NCBI GenBank assembly: GCA_004123355.1
Contig: SCHM01000001.1
Span: 3,774,001 to 3,838,000, forward strand
Source: Amphirosellinia nigrospora
Lineage: Eukaryota > Ascomycota > Sordariomycetes > Xylariales > Xylariaceae
DNA length: 64,000 nucleotides
Direction of reading: 5' to 3'
Shown: positions 54,110 through 64,000 of the stretch, in pieces
Numbering within the stretch: the stretch's first letter is position 1
Layout of the letters: each line of letters starts with the position of its first letter
Made by a program: the position numbers and the translations under genes
The notes under the pieces: model-generated
The model's input: the letters and a program-made list of their open reading frames with translations, nothing else
What the model was told of the DNA's origin: nothing
The model's database searches: none

Positions 54110-55613
54110 GATCCCAGACAGTCAATCAGTCAATCGCACGGATATCCAGTATAGAAACTAAAGTGAGGCAAAGTATTAGCGACGCTCTCGCGAAGTCGGC
54201 TAGCGCTCTCGGGCGTGGGCGCTCGTGCGAGGTTGTTGTGCTGGACCGATGGGTTTGTTTACACCGGGCGATGTAAGCCTCGGCAATGTTGTTTTTGGAT
54301 CACGACAGTACACGAGAACCTCCGGGCGGCCGAGCAGATGCAGGGAATTGGCAGGAGAGGCTTACGGTCGCGATGCAGAAATCGTCGCCGTCAGATGTGG
54401 CGGGGTCCGAGGATCATCAGTCTCGTCGTCGTCCTCGTCGTCGTTGGGAACAATTGGGCGGGCGGTCGGTGGATGGAAGGGGGGAGGTTTGGTTGGTGGC
54501 TCGGGCTGGCTGGTTGGTCGGCTGGCACCACAGCAGCTGTGAGGGCGAGGTTGGTAAGGTCGTATAGGCGCCGGTTAGCTAGGTACACCACTCACTAGAT
54601 ACCTATCTAAGGTACCTAGGCCTAGGTTACTAGCTCACCCGCCGCGCTCGCCCCTTCAACCCTAGGTAGTTTAGCCCTCCCTCGTCGCGCGCGACGTGCA
54701 TTGTGGGCCCGCCCAATGTTTAGGCAGGGGTCGCTGGACCAATCCGTTGCCGCGTAACAACAAACCGAATCGCCAGAGCTGTCAGCTTGGCCCTTCTATC
54801 AGCTACCCCAGTTTCAGTATATCAAATTCTATTGGTTGGTGTACATGTTAGGGATGAACTGCCCTACCTTTAAATGTTCATGATGTACATTTATTTGCCA
54901 GGTACATGGGTACAACGAGAACACGGAAGTTCTTCACAATCCAAGTTGAGTTGTTGGTTGATATTACGTTATGGCGTAGACTGCCTGATTTGGCGTGATT
55001 CAATGTTGCTGCGTGTTATATGGTTGACAAGACTTAGATATATCAACTACATTGCACTTTGTTGACTGATGGCATATGCAATGCTTTCCCAACGTGATAT
55101 GCTTGGACGTTCATTTCAATTCCTCCCAGTATTATATCTAAGGCAGGTAGTCAGACATATTAGTCTAGATATAAATGATCTTGGTTGCTCTGGCCTCACC
55201 TAGAATTTTGAGATAAAATAGCAAGAACATCTTCCTAACTATAAGCCGAAATAATCAATTGTTTCGCGTTACCCCAGGCTACCAGCACTTTGTATATCAA
55301 CCCATAAGCTTAGGTAGGCTAAGGCACCTACATGTAATGTCTGTACTTAGTCAATGGTTGCTACTCGCGTTGCCTCGGTATTGGTATTGCTATTCAATAA
55401 GCATCATACTCTTTAACATCATACCGCGCGGATCACGGACAAAGCTTTCTTCCCCCGACTAACCGTGCAAGTTTGATCTGCACTCCACCCGCAGTGTCGC
55501 TCGCTGCAGTCGCAATACATGCACCACGACGAGAACATTTACCAAGAGGAAGAAGCAATATAAAACATAGCTTCTAAAACAATTGCTCATCTACATCGGG
55601 AGCCCACCGAACT
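54110..55613. promoter_or_regulatory. Divergent promoter region with CCTAGG palindrome
   Basis: About 1.5 kb lies between the start codons of the Mpv17-family gene and the unknown conserved gene. It is GC-rich and G-biased at 54240-54560, then contains a 14-base perfect palindrome at 54614-54627 inside a cluster of CTA/TAG steps. The rest is AT-rich with no gene visible. Confidence 0.5.
54614..54627. repeat. ACCTAGGCCTAGGT palindrome
   Basis: This is a perfect 14-base palindrome directly preceded by GGT and within a run of related TACCTA/TAGGTA steps (54598-54670). It belongs to the same motif family as the TACCTAGGTA sites at 38163 and 57304. Confidence 0.9.
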
Positions 55614-56944
55614 ATGGATTCACAGAAATCTTCGCATCTGCCGTCGAGTGCGGGAGACTCGCCTACGCCGGCCTCGAGCGTTTCGACCTACCGACCAGCC
55701 ACCTTTACTCCAAAATGCACGCATCTCACCATGACACGGTTCTATAACCCGCGCTTTCTATGCTCTCAATGCCATCGGCCAGTGCGTAATTCCCGGAACC
55801 CTTTTCTTCTTGCCTTCAGTAGCTTTCAGAGCACGAGATTTCCTTTCTCGGTTACGAGATATCTGGAAGCTTCTGAAGCCCTTCTAGGTACACCGTACTC
55901 CAAATAGCAACGGCTAATCTCAAGTATAACAGGGCCAGTAGGGATGGCTTTACCAATGCACGCAGGATCGCGAACTCATGATCGCGAACTGGATTGAAGA
56001 GAACCGGGACGAGGTGGTAAGCATGTCTTTGGGCTTTATAGCCCCGAGTAAGCTAACTTAAACCCCCTAACCACCAGATGAGCCCGGACTGGCTACAGGA
56101 TGAGCTTATGCATGGAGTTAAGCCAGGTCGTCGGGGCCCGGAGAGAAGGGCAAATGCGTTTAGCTTTTTTGAAGAAGTCACAGCTGAACAAATGTATACA
56201 TACTCACCTGCTCAAGTTGCGACCATCCTAAAGCAGAGACAGAATGTAAGAGATGTCCCGGTGTATCCCAAAATTCGAACTAAATTGAAGCAGTTGTTGA
56301 ATTTTCTCTCCCAGCCAACGTCTGGTGGAGCACACGACCTATACCATCCGTCTGGAAGCTATAAAGGATACCAATCGAAGTCTCCCTCTGGGTCCGGCCA
56401 CCCGGTAGACACGAAATCTTGGGTTCCCCATGCCGACGAGGAATGCCAGGCCAAGTATTGCCATCATTGCCGGCCCAGTTTTGGGGGGCGCTCATTCTTG
56501 AGCCTGGACGGGATCGCTAATGATGATATTCCTGCGACTGCTGCCACCGCTTTTGGACTCCTTGCCAAGCCGATTGACGACGCGAACATCGTGAGGCACA
56601 TCGGTTTGCGGGCGGTTCCACTTCGAGAGGTACAGCACTCACTCGTTTCAAAATCTATGCAGTTTACTAATTGTGTCCAGTGCTACGACCTAATGGATGC
56701 TGACATATCGTCTGTATCTTCACTGTCGACTGTAGATTTGACTAATACGGCCGAGGACGCGGCATCCTATGAAAAAATGGAAATGGAATCGGACGAGAGC
56801 ACCACTACTGATAGTATCCCTCCGACGCCGGTAGACTCAGAGACCATGAGCTTCGACGAGGGTCCCTTAGAGGTCGAGAATGGCATCGCGGTATTGGAAG
56901 AGAGTGCTGAGTTGGGAGTGCCAGACGTTATTACTCAGGTGTAG
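55614..56944 (+). CDS. Conserved fungal protein of unknown function, Cys-rich segments
   Basis: Three exons, 55614-55781, 55942-56016 and 56078-56944, give 369 residues from ATG 55614 (MDSQKSSHLPSSAGDSPTP). The second acceptor CCAGTAG is chosen because it joins FLCSQCHRP to GWLYQCTQDRELMIANWIEE in frame, a sequence that looks like a C-x-x-C-H turn followed by an aromatic-rich helix. Exon 3 opens MSPDWLQDELMHGVKPGRRG. A second small cysteine cluster, CQAKYCHHCRPSFGG, lies about 200 residues in. The last 100 residues are acidic and Ser/Thr-rich. The two C-x-x-C-type clusters might bind zinc. I do not recognise a function. No frame break is needed. Confidence 0.8.
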
Positions 56945-57318
56945 GAGGAGTCTTTTACTATCCAGTTTACGTTGGCTAGAGGGCAGTTGGAGATGCGCGT
57001 GGAAGACTTGCTTGATACGAGATTGTGTTGATATGGATTGGGCAAGAGACGACCGGCGATGAGGTGTCGTTGGGAACTTTATATGAAGAAGTTACACACC
57101 CGAACCTCGCCCATGGTACACGGCCGTTTATGCTTGTACATAGTATGTAAGCACTGTGTTCGGGATACAGTGCCAATAAAACTACCTACAGACCCATGTT
57201 CCAAATTAGCGTTCGACATCATCCCACCTGGTTGTCGAAATAATATATAGAAACGCGAGCCAACACTACGCTTATTCTCTCTGCGAGCGATTTACCTACC
57301 AGCTACCTAGGTACCAAG
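56945..57318. other. Intergenic, with palindrome in the ISA2 leader
   Basis: This stretch holds the 3' flank of the unknown gene and the promoter of the ISA2 gene. A perfect TACCTAGGTA palindrome at 57304-57313 ends five bases before the ISA2 ATG. No gene is visible. Confidence 0.6.
57304..57313. repeat. TACCTAGGTA palindrome in the ISA2 leader
   Basis: This is a ten-base perfect palindrome immediately upstream of the ISA2 start codon, which it would place in the 5' leader. Confidence 0.85.
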
Positions 57319-58171
57319 ATGCCCCCCTTACGATGCTCCAATGCGCCCTCGACCGCAAAGCTGTTCGTGCAGCTTTCCACACGGAGTTCGAGCTCCATTC
57401 TTGATGTCTTGCTCCCACCGAAGACGCAAGCACGAGCACTTTCTATCAATGCAGCCCGGAACAGTGCCCGAGAAGGCCGATGTCGAGCCGGCTTGGTGCG
57501 ATCGCCCATGCGCGATGCCAGGTTTCTGTGGAGAGTAGAAGAGCATTCACCATGTCCAGACCACTGGCCAAGACCCTAGCCATCCATAACCCGCAGACGG
57601 ACGATGATGGAAACGACATGGTGTTGGAAATCACTCCCCGCGCCGCCAACGTACGTGTTGGGCCCCTCACTCCCCTCGTTCTGCGACCTTATGCGATATA
57701 CCTTAATTAAGCGAGTAACTAACTCACGAATGCTGCCAGCGCCTGTCCCAGATCATGTCAAAGGACAAGAACCCGTACCTGGCGCTGCGCATCCAGGTCG
57801 AGTCGGGCGGATGCCACGGGTTCCAGTACCTCATGTCGCTAACGACACTGCCGGCGACCGGCGCGTCCCCGCTCGAGCCAGGGCAGGTAGCCGAGGAGGT
57901 GACGCCCTCGACGACGACGACGAACGCGCCCTCGCCGCCCGCGCTGAACGAGGACGACACCATCTTCGCCTTCTCCCCCGACGAAGACGCATCGGCCCCG
58001 CCCCTGGTCACGAACCCCAAGATCGTCCTCGACCTGCCGAGCCTCGAGCTCTTGAAGGGGAGCAAGGTCGACTACACCATGGAGCTGATCGGCAGCCAGT
58101 TCAAGGTCGTCGACAACCCCCTGGCGACTAGCAGCTGCGGTTGTGGTACGAGTTTTGATATCAAAGTATAA
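57319..58171 (+). CDS. ISA2: Mitochondrial iron-sulfur assembly protein ISA2
   Basis: A-type Fe-S assembly protein that helps mature mitochondrial 4Fe-4S enzymes. The start is ATG 57319; the N-terminus (MPPLRCSNAPSTAKLFVQLS) is Ser/Arg-rich and free of acids, as in a matrix presequence. A one-base loss is inferred between about 57440 and 57560, before TMSRPLAKTLAIHNPQTDDD. The 89-nt intron 57651-57739 joins LEITPRAAN to RLSQIMSKDKNPYLALRIQV. The conserved cysteines are in ESGGCHGFQY and in ATSSCGCGTSFDIKV at the very C-terminus, which is the ISA2 signature. A long Pro/Thr/Ala-rich insert (SPLEPGQVAEEVTPSTTTT and beyond) lies between the first and the last two cysteines, longer than in yeast. 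The gene converges on RPL7. Confidence 0.92.
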
Positions 58172-59196
58172 ACGACGCCGGATACTGCAGCTGAGCTTTC
58201 CCGCCCCGTCGGCTCTCAATAATCCGATAATACGATTCCGCCTTACCTAACAATGGGGCTTGTAGAGGAGCAGCTTTTTTTCCATAGACGAGGTACAACT
58301 AGACTATCACAGCACACAAGGCATTACCTTAAGGATGACATGAAATTGGATTATTTTATTGCCTAGGACCCCTGTGTTGTTCACCATGTTGAGGATGAGA
58401 GACGTCCTCGACAAGCAGCTCGCTCGTGGGTCTGGGTATAAAAGTCGAGGTTTAATTAACAGACTCTGTATAACACTCCAAGCATGAGGGATCCAAGAAT
58501 AAGACGGCCAAGCAGCGAGGCACTATTAGGAACTAATCGAGACAAAGTTACCCTACATGACAAAGATTATCAAATTGCTCACAACCGCCGCCTCGTGATC
58601 TAAAATGTGAGAAGATTTGTCCCATGACACAGCCTGGCCCAAGCAACTGTACAATCGTGGGATTGCTTCTCCAGGCTTTCTCTTCCAGGAAAAGCCTGTG
58701 CTAGTAGAAGCGGCAGACAATATAGGACGATCAATACTTTGGATCTTGCAATAGATGATTTTTACTCGATAATGCTGTTCATGTTCGCTGGTCTAGGTTG
58801 CTATGAGGGATATAGAGTCAATGTTTTAACGTTGTCTGTGGTACCTCTCACGGAGCTAGGAATACATCTACAATACCTACGTGAGAACGCTCTCGGCATT
58901 ATCGGGAAGCAGCGAGGTATAATTCTGAACTGAACTACAAGTGACGGGTTGACAGTCAAAGCAATTCACATGAGATGGATCGATCAAGGAGCATAGTGAA
59001 ATGATCATGGTATTGTTGCGGCTGGGCATCAGCGTCTCAGTGCAGCACGAACATCAGATATGGGACTGAGAGGTCGTAATCATAGCAAATCTCAATTCAT
59101 TGATAGCTCCCGAAGCCTTTTATAACGCCGCCAACCATGCAGAAATAATACCCGCCAATACCAGATCCTATAACCCACAAGTTGAAGTCAAACCTC
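58172..59196. other. Convergent intergenic region
   Basis: About 1 kb lies between the convergent ISA2 and RPL7 genes. The short open frame at 58739-58933 has no domain. I see nothing further. Confidence 0.55.
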
Positions 59197-60219
59197 TTAG
59201 TTCATCTGTCGGATCAGAGCGTTGATCTTCTCCTCACGGTTGCCCAAATCACCACCCTCAATGAAGTGCTTGAATTTTCTAGGGCGGAAGCCACCGTTAG
59301 GGTTGCTGAGCTTGAAGGGCCAGAGGAAGTTAGACGCCTGCTTGAAGTTGGGGCCGACGGTGATGATCTCGTGGACGAGATCCTCCATGCAGATGATACC
59401 GTACTTGCCGAGGCTCTCCTCGATGATGGCGTTGTCGGTCAGGGGAATGCGCTGCTTGTTGACCTTGCCGTATCCGCGCTTGTAAATGAGCTCCTTGACG
59501 CTCTTGAGGTTGGGGTAACCGTAGGCAACCCAGGGCTCGACGATCTTGATCATCTCAGCAGTAGCCTTGGTGATACGGACGAAGACACCGTTGTTGATCT
59601 GAAGAAGACGGAGAAGTTGGAGGATCTTGCGGGGCTTGGGGGCAATCTTGTTGATACCCTTGATGCGGATGACAAAGATCAACTTCTCCTCGGCAGGAAC
59701 ATGGAAGCTGCCCTCCTGCTTGGCAATGCGGTTGAGGCGGACCCTCTCACGCTCGGCATCGCGGTACTCGTTGACGTACTTCTCGGCGCGCTTGAAGATA
59801 ACGCCACGCTTCTCCTTGTTGGCCTAGGGACAACCAATGTTAATATCGCAGTCACCATTGAGAATATAAACAATACGGTGGTTTCTCCTCGTCAATCAGA
59901 CCCGAAAGATGGTTAATTTTGCAACAGCATTGACATTGTCTAGTCGCAAAGGGTTTTTATACATCACACAACGCTCCCCATTATGGCACCAGGTAGATTG
60001 TGAAAAGTGGACGAACCTTCTTCTTCTGCTCAAGCTCAGCAGTCCTCTCAGCGCGGGCCTTCTCCTGGCTCTTGCGCTTCTTGAGGAGGGTCTCAGGGAC
60101 TAGGACATGGTCCTGGGTAGGGACGGAACTGTTGAGTTAGATTAGTACATAGTCCACACATACATGGCGACATGTATGAGAAGAGCGCCGGTGGGAGAAT
60201 TGCCGATTGCGTGCGACAT
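59197..60219 (-). CDS. RPL7: 60S ribosomal protein uL30 (RPL7)
   Basis: Component of the large ribosomal subunit. The main exon 59823-59197 begins [20 protein letters not shown] and ends [14 protein letters not shown]. An upstream exon, 60128-60017, encodes [20 protein letters not shown] and [16 protein letters not shown]. Intron 59824-60016 is 193 nt. Landmarks include [56 protein letters not shown] and [16 protein letters not shown], almost invariant in the family. The first exon should hold only the start codon and one or two residues. The best candidate ATG ends at 60219, but the donor there is not a normal GT, so the 5' end is unresolved. The acceptor at 60129-60130 has a good branch site (TACTAATCTAAC). 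The gene is divergent from RPS14. Confidence 0.93.
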
Positions 60220-61133
60220 TCTCAGCGGTGGCTAACTCGAGTAAATGAATTTAATCGGTGAGATGTTTTGGGAATTGCCTATCAAACATCATAGATGCAA
60301 AGATAGGCGATTCCCGACATTTCCTCATCCGACAACACCTCGGAACAAAGTCCAAGACATAATGCACACAACGAAACCAATGCTTTCAGTAGGCGACGTG
60401 ATGTTCACCATCCAAGAGGCCATGGTACGCGTGGCAACTAAATTTAAGAGAGAAGGGCAAAGCCTTCAACTCCAACGCCCCAAGCAACATCTCTCGGTCT
60501 GCAAGCTATATTCCAAGCCTAGAGGAAAGAGGGAGAAGCTCAGGATAGATCGAGCTGGTTCGTGAGCTTCTCACACCATATCTCAGGCATATAGTGAGAA
60601 GTCAGGTCACCCAGCCGAGAGGACCACGACAATCTACAACAATCCAGGGGCCGGGGAAATGAATTGCATCTTCTCTACATCGACAGGCGAGGCAGAATCA
60701 AGGAAGGGTAGCATACGTAGAGGCAACCATTGTGTCGAGGTGGCCGTGGCGGTAATTGTCGACTCCGGGTTTGGCGTTGGGCGTTGGGTGTTGAACAGAG
60801 GAAGGAGGAAAAAAAGTCAAAAGTGCACGCGAATTAAAGGTATCAGTGGGTGTGGGTCCGACTGGAGCTCGGACCACGTGACCATATCCCCGTTATCTTC
60901 AAGTGGCTTTTTAAACCCTCTCAAGCGACACCAGTTAAAAAAATTAGGGTTCACCTAATCACGCCCACCGCTAGATTTCTGCCACCTCAGATACTGGCGA
61001 CCGCCTGCCATCTTTGGCAACTGCCCCACCGAACACCAGAACACCACCACACACATCTTCAATTACATCCCGCGAAACCTTTGCCGTCAATCTTCTCGCA
61101 GACTAACGACAATCCACCAGAGCAGCCGCCATC
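60220..61133. promoter_or_regulatory. Divergent promoter of RPL7 and RPS14
   Basis: About 0.9 kb lies between two ribosomal protein genes. On the RPS14 side are an inverted repeat GGTCCGA-7-TCGGACC at 60855-60875, an overlapping CACGTGAC E-box at 60875-60882, and a telobox TTAGGGTT at 60944-60951, about 180 bases before the RPS14 ATG. Telobox (Tbf1-type) and CACGTG (Cbf1-type) sites are known in ribosomal protein promoters of other ascomycetes. Confidence 0.6.
60944..60951. promoter_or_regulatory. Telobox-like element TTAGGGTT
   Basis: The octamer matches the Tbf1-type telobox in the reverse sense (AACCCTAA). It lies in the promoter of RPS14, just after an A/T-rich stretch. Confidence 0.5.
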
Positions 61134-62176
<1,043 letters not shown>

Positions 62177-63003
62177 ATCGCACCATATCGACCCCCCTTT
62201 CACCTATCGACCTGCCGTTCGTATGGGTTGGGCTATGGCTTGGGAAGTTCTTCAGGCGTTCTCGAGAGGATCACGCGGTTTCTGGCACATTTGGGCTTGA
62301 ATTAAGTCCTCGTCTCTGTGGCGTTGACACTTACGAGGAGAACGGCGTGCGTCTCTATGATGAGAAAGCATGCCTGGTCTCCATTGCCCCTTGGGGTATG
62401 GCTTTAGCAGAATGTCACATGATGCTTATGGCACGGCTACAGTAGATAGATATGAAAAGAAACGTTGACTCACGAAAACAATGAAAGCGGCTTTTCACAC
62501 GAACGCCTTAATAACACTCGCCCCTTGATTGATATTGATTCTGCTATCAAGCTACCCAACAGCTACAAGAAAGGGCAATGGAGTTATGCCGATCTACGAA
62601 ATAGCCAACCGACCGATGTCGATTTAGAGCACTAGCTCATGATATAGTAGAAAGTGGAAGAGTAAAACTTACGCATATTTTTTGGTTTTTTAACTTATAC
62701 GCGAGGTGTATCTATTTTAAACAGTTAAGCGCCATGCACGCCATGCTAGATTCCGATGCCTTTACCGCTAAACGCTCCCGATCAGCACTCCCCCCATATT
62801 CTACCTTGTATTATCAAATCCTCCCCGCTTTGTGTTTCTTTCCCAACTTGGAATTAGGCTTATTTTAATCCTTAAACCTTTCTATTGGATGATCTTAGTT
62901 GCTGCGCTTCAGGTCTGACACCATGTCCAGCCGGTTTAGACGTGATCTCATCACGGCCTTCGCCGCCCTTTCGCGCGTGGATCTGGGTATCGTGAGAGGT
63001 CTC
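62177..63003. other. Convergent intergenic region
   Basis: About 0.8 kb lies between the 3' ends of RPS14 and RAD26. The short open frame 62161-62445 overlaps the RPS14 end and has no domain. Nothing else is visible. Confidence 0.55.
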
Positions 63004-64000
63004 CTAGCCCTCTCGGAGAACCCAGATCCCGCGCATCGAAGAGCCCCGTGAGTCCATCTTCGCGACTCGATTTAGGGCCTCCTTGAACTCGGCCGTCTGA
63101 TCCCGCGTCTTGCACTGCGGATTGAAGTGATCGACGATAACCTTGGTCGGCACCCTGCCGCCGTGGCGCTTGATGAACTGCGGGATAGCCTTCACAAAGT
63201 CATTGAAGCGCATCGTTGGCCGCCCTGCACGCGAATTTCCTGACCCTGATGGAGAGAGCCCTTGCCGGTCCGACAAGTTAGAGAGCACAGAAGCAGAAGC
63301 GGGACCGCCGCGTCCCCGGCGGATGTTCGAAGGTCGCCCACCCTCGCCGACTTCGCCTGTCCATGTCACCGTACCGATGGGAACATGACGTGCCTGCTCC
63401 TTTGCTCGGCGGAGCACCAAGGCTGCCTCGTTGGCCACCCGGGTCGCTTCTTGCTGGAGCATAGCACGGTCCGCGCGAGGTTTCTGTTTACCGCCTACTA
63501 TAGCATCATGCTCGTGTGCCGACTGAACACCAGATCGAGCAAACAGGCCCTCCATAATCCGATCCTCTTCTTTTGTAGCAGACTTTGCCTCCTCACCAGT
63601 GTCATAGTCTTCTAGGCTAGCAATGCCGTCAATGCGTTGCAGTCCATTATGCTCATCACCGTCTGACAATGTATTTCGATCGCGATTGGCCAAGTTTTGG
63701 CTGGCCGAATCTATAGTTGCAGGTGATTTTGCTGTTTTGTGAATGTCTACCTCGGATCCCTTGAAAAGTCTCGCTGTTTCCGTTCCCGCTGCTTCCGATG
63801 ACCCTAAAGTAAAAAGATCATGCAAATCGTTGAGATTAAAAGGGTGCGATGTTTCGGGTCCTTTAGCACTTTATTACTCAGGAACTGCTTGAAGATCTGT
63901 CTATGATATATCTTCTCCTCAATCGTGCCAGCGGTCATCAATCGATAGATGGTAACGTCTTTCTTTTGTCCTAGGCGCCACGCTCTTTCTCGTGCTTGAA
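63004..64000 (-). CDS. RAD26: RAD26/CSB (ERCC6) repair ATPase, C-terminal part
   Basis: This is the end of a SNF2-family DNA-dependent ATPase for transcription-coupled repair, acting with stalled RNA polymerase II. Reading inward from the right edge, it starts in helicase motif [22 protein letters not shown], followed by [20 protein letters not shown] and [20 protein letters not shown], the CSB hallmark. A one-base loss is inferred near 63839, in the T-run just before the [17 protein letters not shown] segment. The last 70 residues ([20 protein letters not shown] to [11 protein letters not shown]) form the winged-helix-like C-terminal domain found in CSB orthologues. The stop codon is at 63004-63006. 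The N-terminus and ATPase lobe 1 lie outside the window. Confidence 0.9.

Noticed and set aside
55782-55941. Frame break in the unknown 369-residue gene after HRP
   Set aside because: Choosing the acceptor CCAGTAG instead of the earlier AACAG gives a clean join to GWLYQC, so no base is missing.
59182-59916. Plus-strand open frame of 244 codons, the longest on that strand on the right side
   Set aside because: It is antisense to the RPL7 coding exon, whose minus-strand reading is an almost invariant ribosomal protein. The plus frame is a shadow.

Overview
The window is nuclear DNA of a filamentous ascomycete (Pezizomycotina), most probably a Sordariomycete. The evidence is short introns (47 to about 190 nt) with GTAAGT/GTATGT-like donors and CTAAC/TACTAAT-like branch points, moderate GC, and protein families typical of that class: a fungal CRIB-domain protein, an AA16-like copper monooxygenase, an allantoate-permease-type transporter and a Sordariomycete-style STH1/SNF2 ATPase. 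I cannot name a genus. No rRNA, CRISPR array, intact transposon or virus-like element was recognised.

Layout from left to right. A partial CRIB-domain signalling protein (minus, 1-2029) is followed by about 12 kb without a recognisable gene. Next come a bHLH transcription factor (plus, 14066-15002), a NIPA-type magnesium transporter (minus, 16871-19017), and head-to-head with it a WDR70 homologue (plus, 19834-21566). The large chromatin-remodelling ATPase of the STH1/SNF2 subfamily follows (plus, 22921-27334). A 67-residue secreted cysteine-rich peptide (29117-29320) sits beside a five-exon major facilitator transporter (minus, 29827-31588). Two gene-poor stretches of about 9 and 7 kb flank a two-repeat Myb/SANT protein (plus, 40610-41913). 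The right-hand 15 kb is dense: ketopantoate reductase (minus), AA16-like LPMO (plus), Mpv17/PMP22 membrane protein (minus), an unknown conserved protein (plus), the iron-sulfur assembly factor ISA2 (plus), ribosomal proteins uL30/RPL7 (minus) and uS11/RPS14 (plus) sharing a divergent promoter, and the C-terminal part of the repair ATPase RAD26/CSB (minus, running off the right edge).

These are mostly housekeeping and regulatory genes in separate transcription units. They do not form an operon or a metabolite cluster. The accessory items are the secreted peptide, the transporter and the LPMO.

The most striking property is technical or evolutionary. About thirty places in nine otherwise well-conserved genes lose the reading frame, and every one fits the loss of exactly one base, usually beside a homopolymer run. 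About 25 lie in the left 27 kb. This looks more like uncorrected single-base deletion errors than pseudogenes, so automated gene models here will be fragmented. I found no convincing new multi-gene system.
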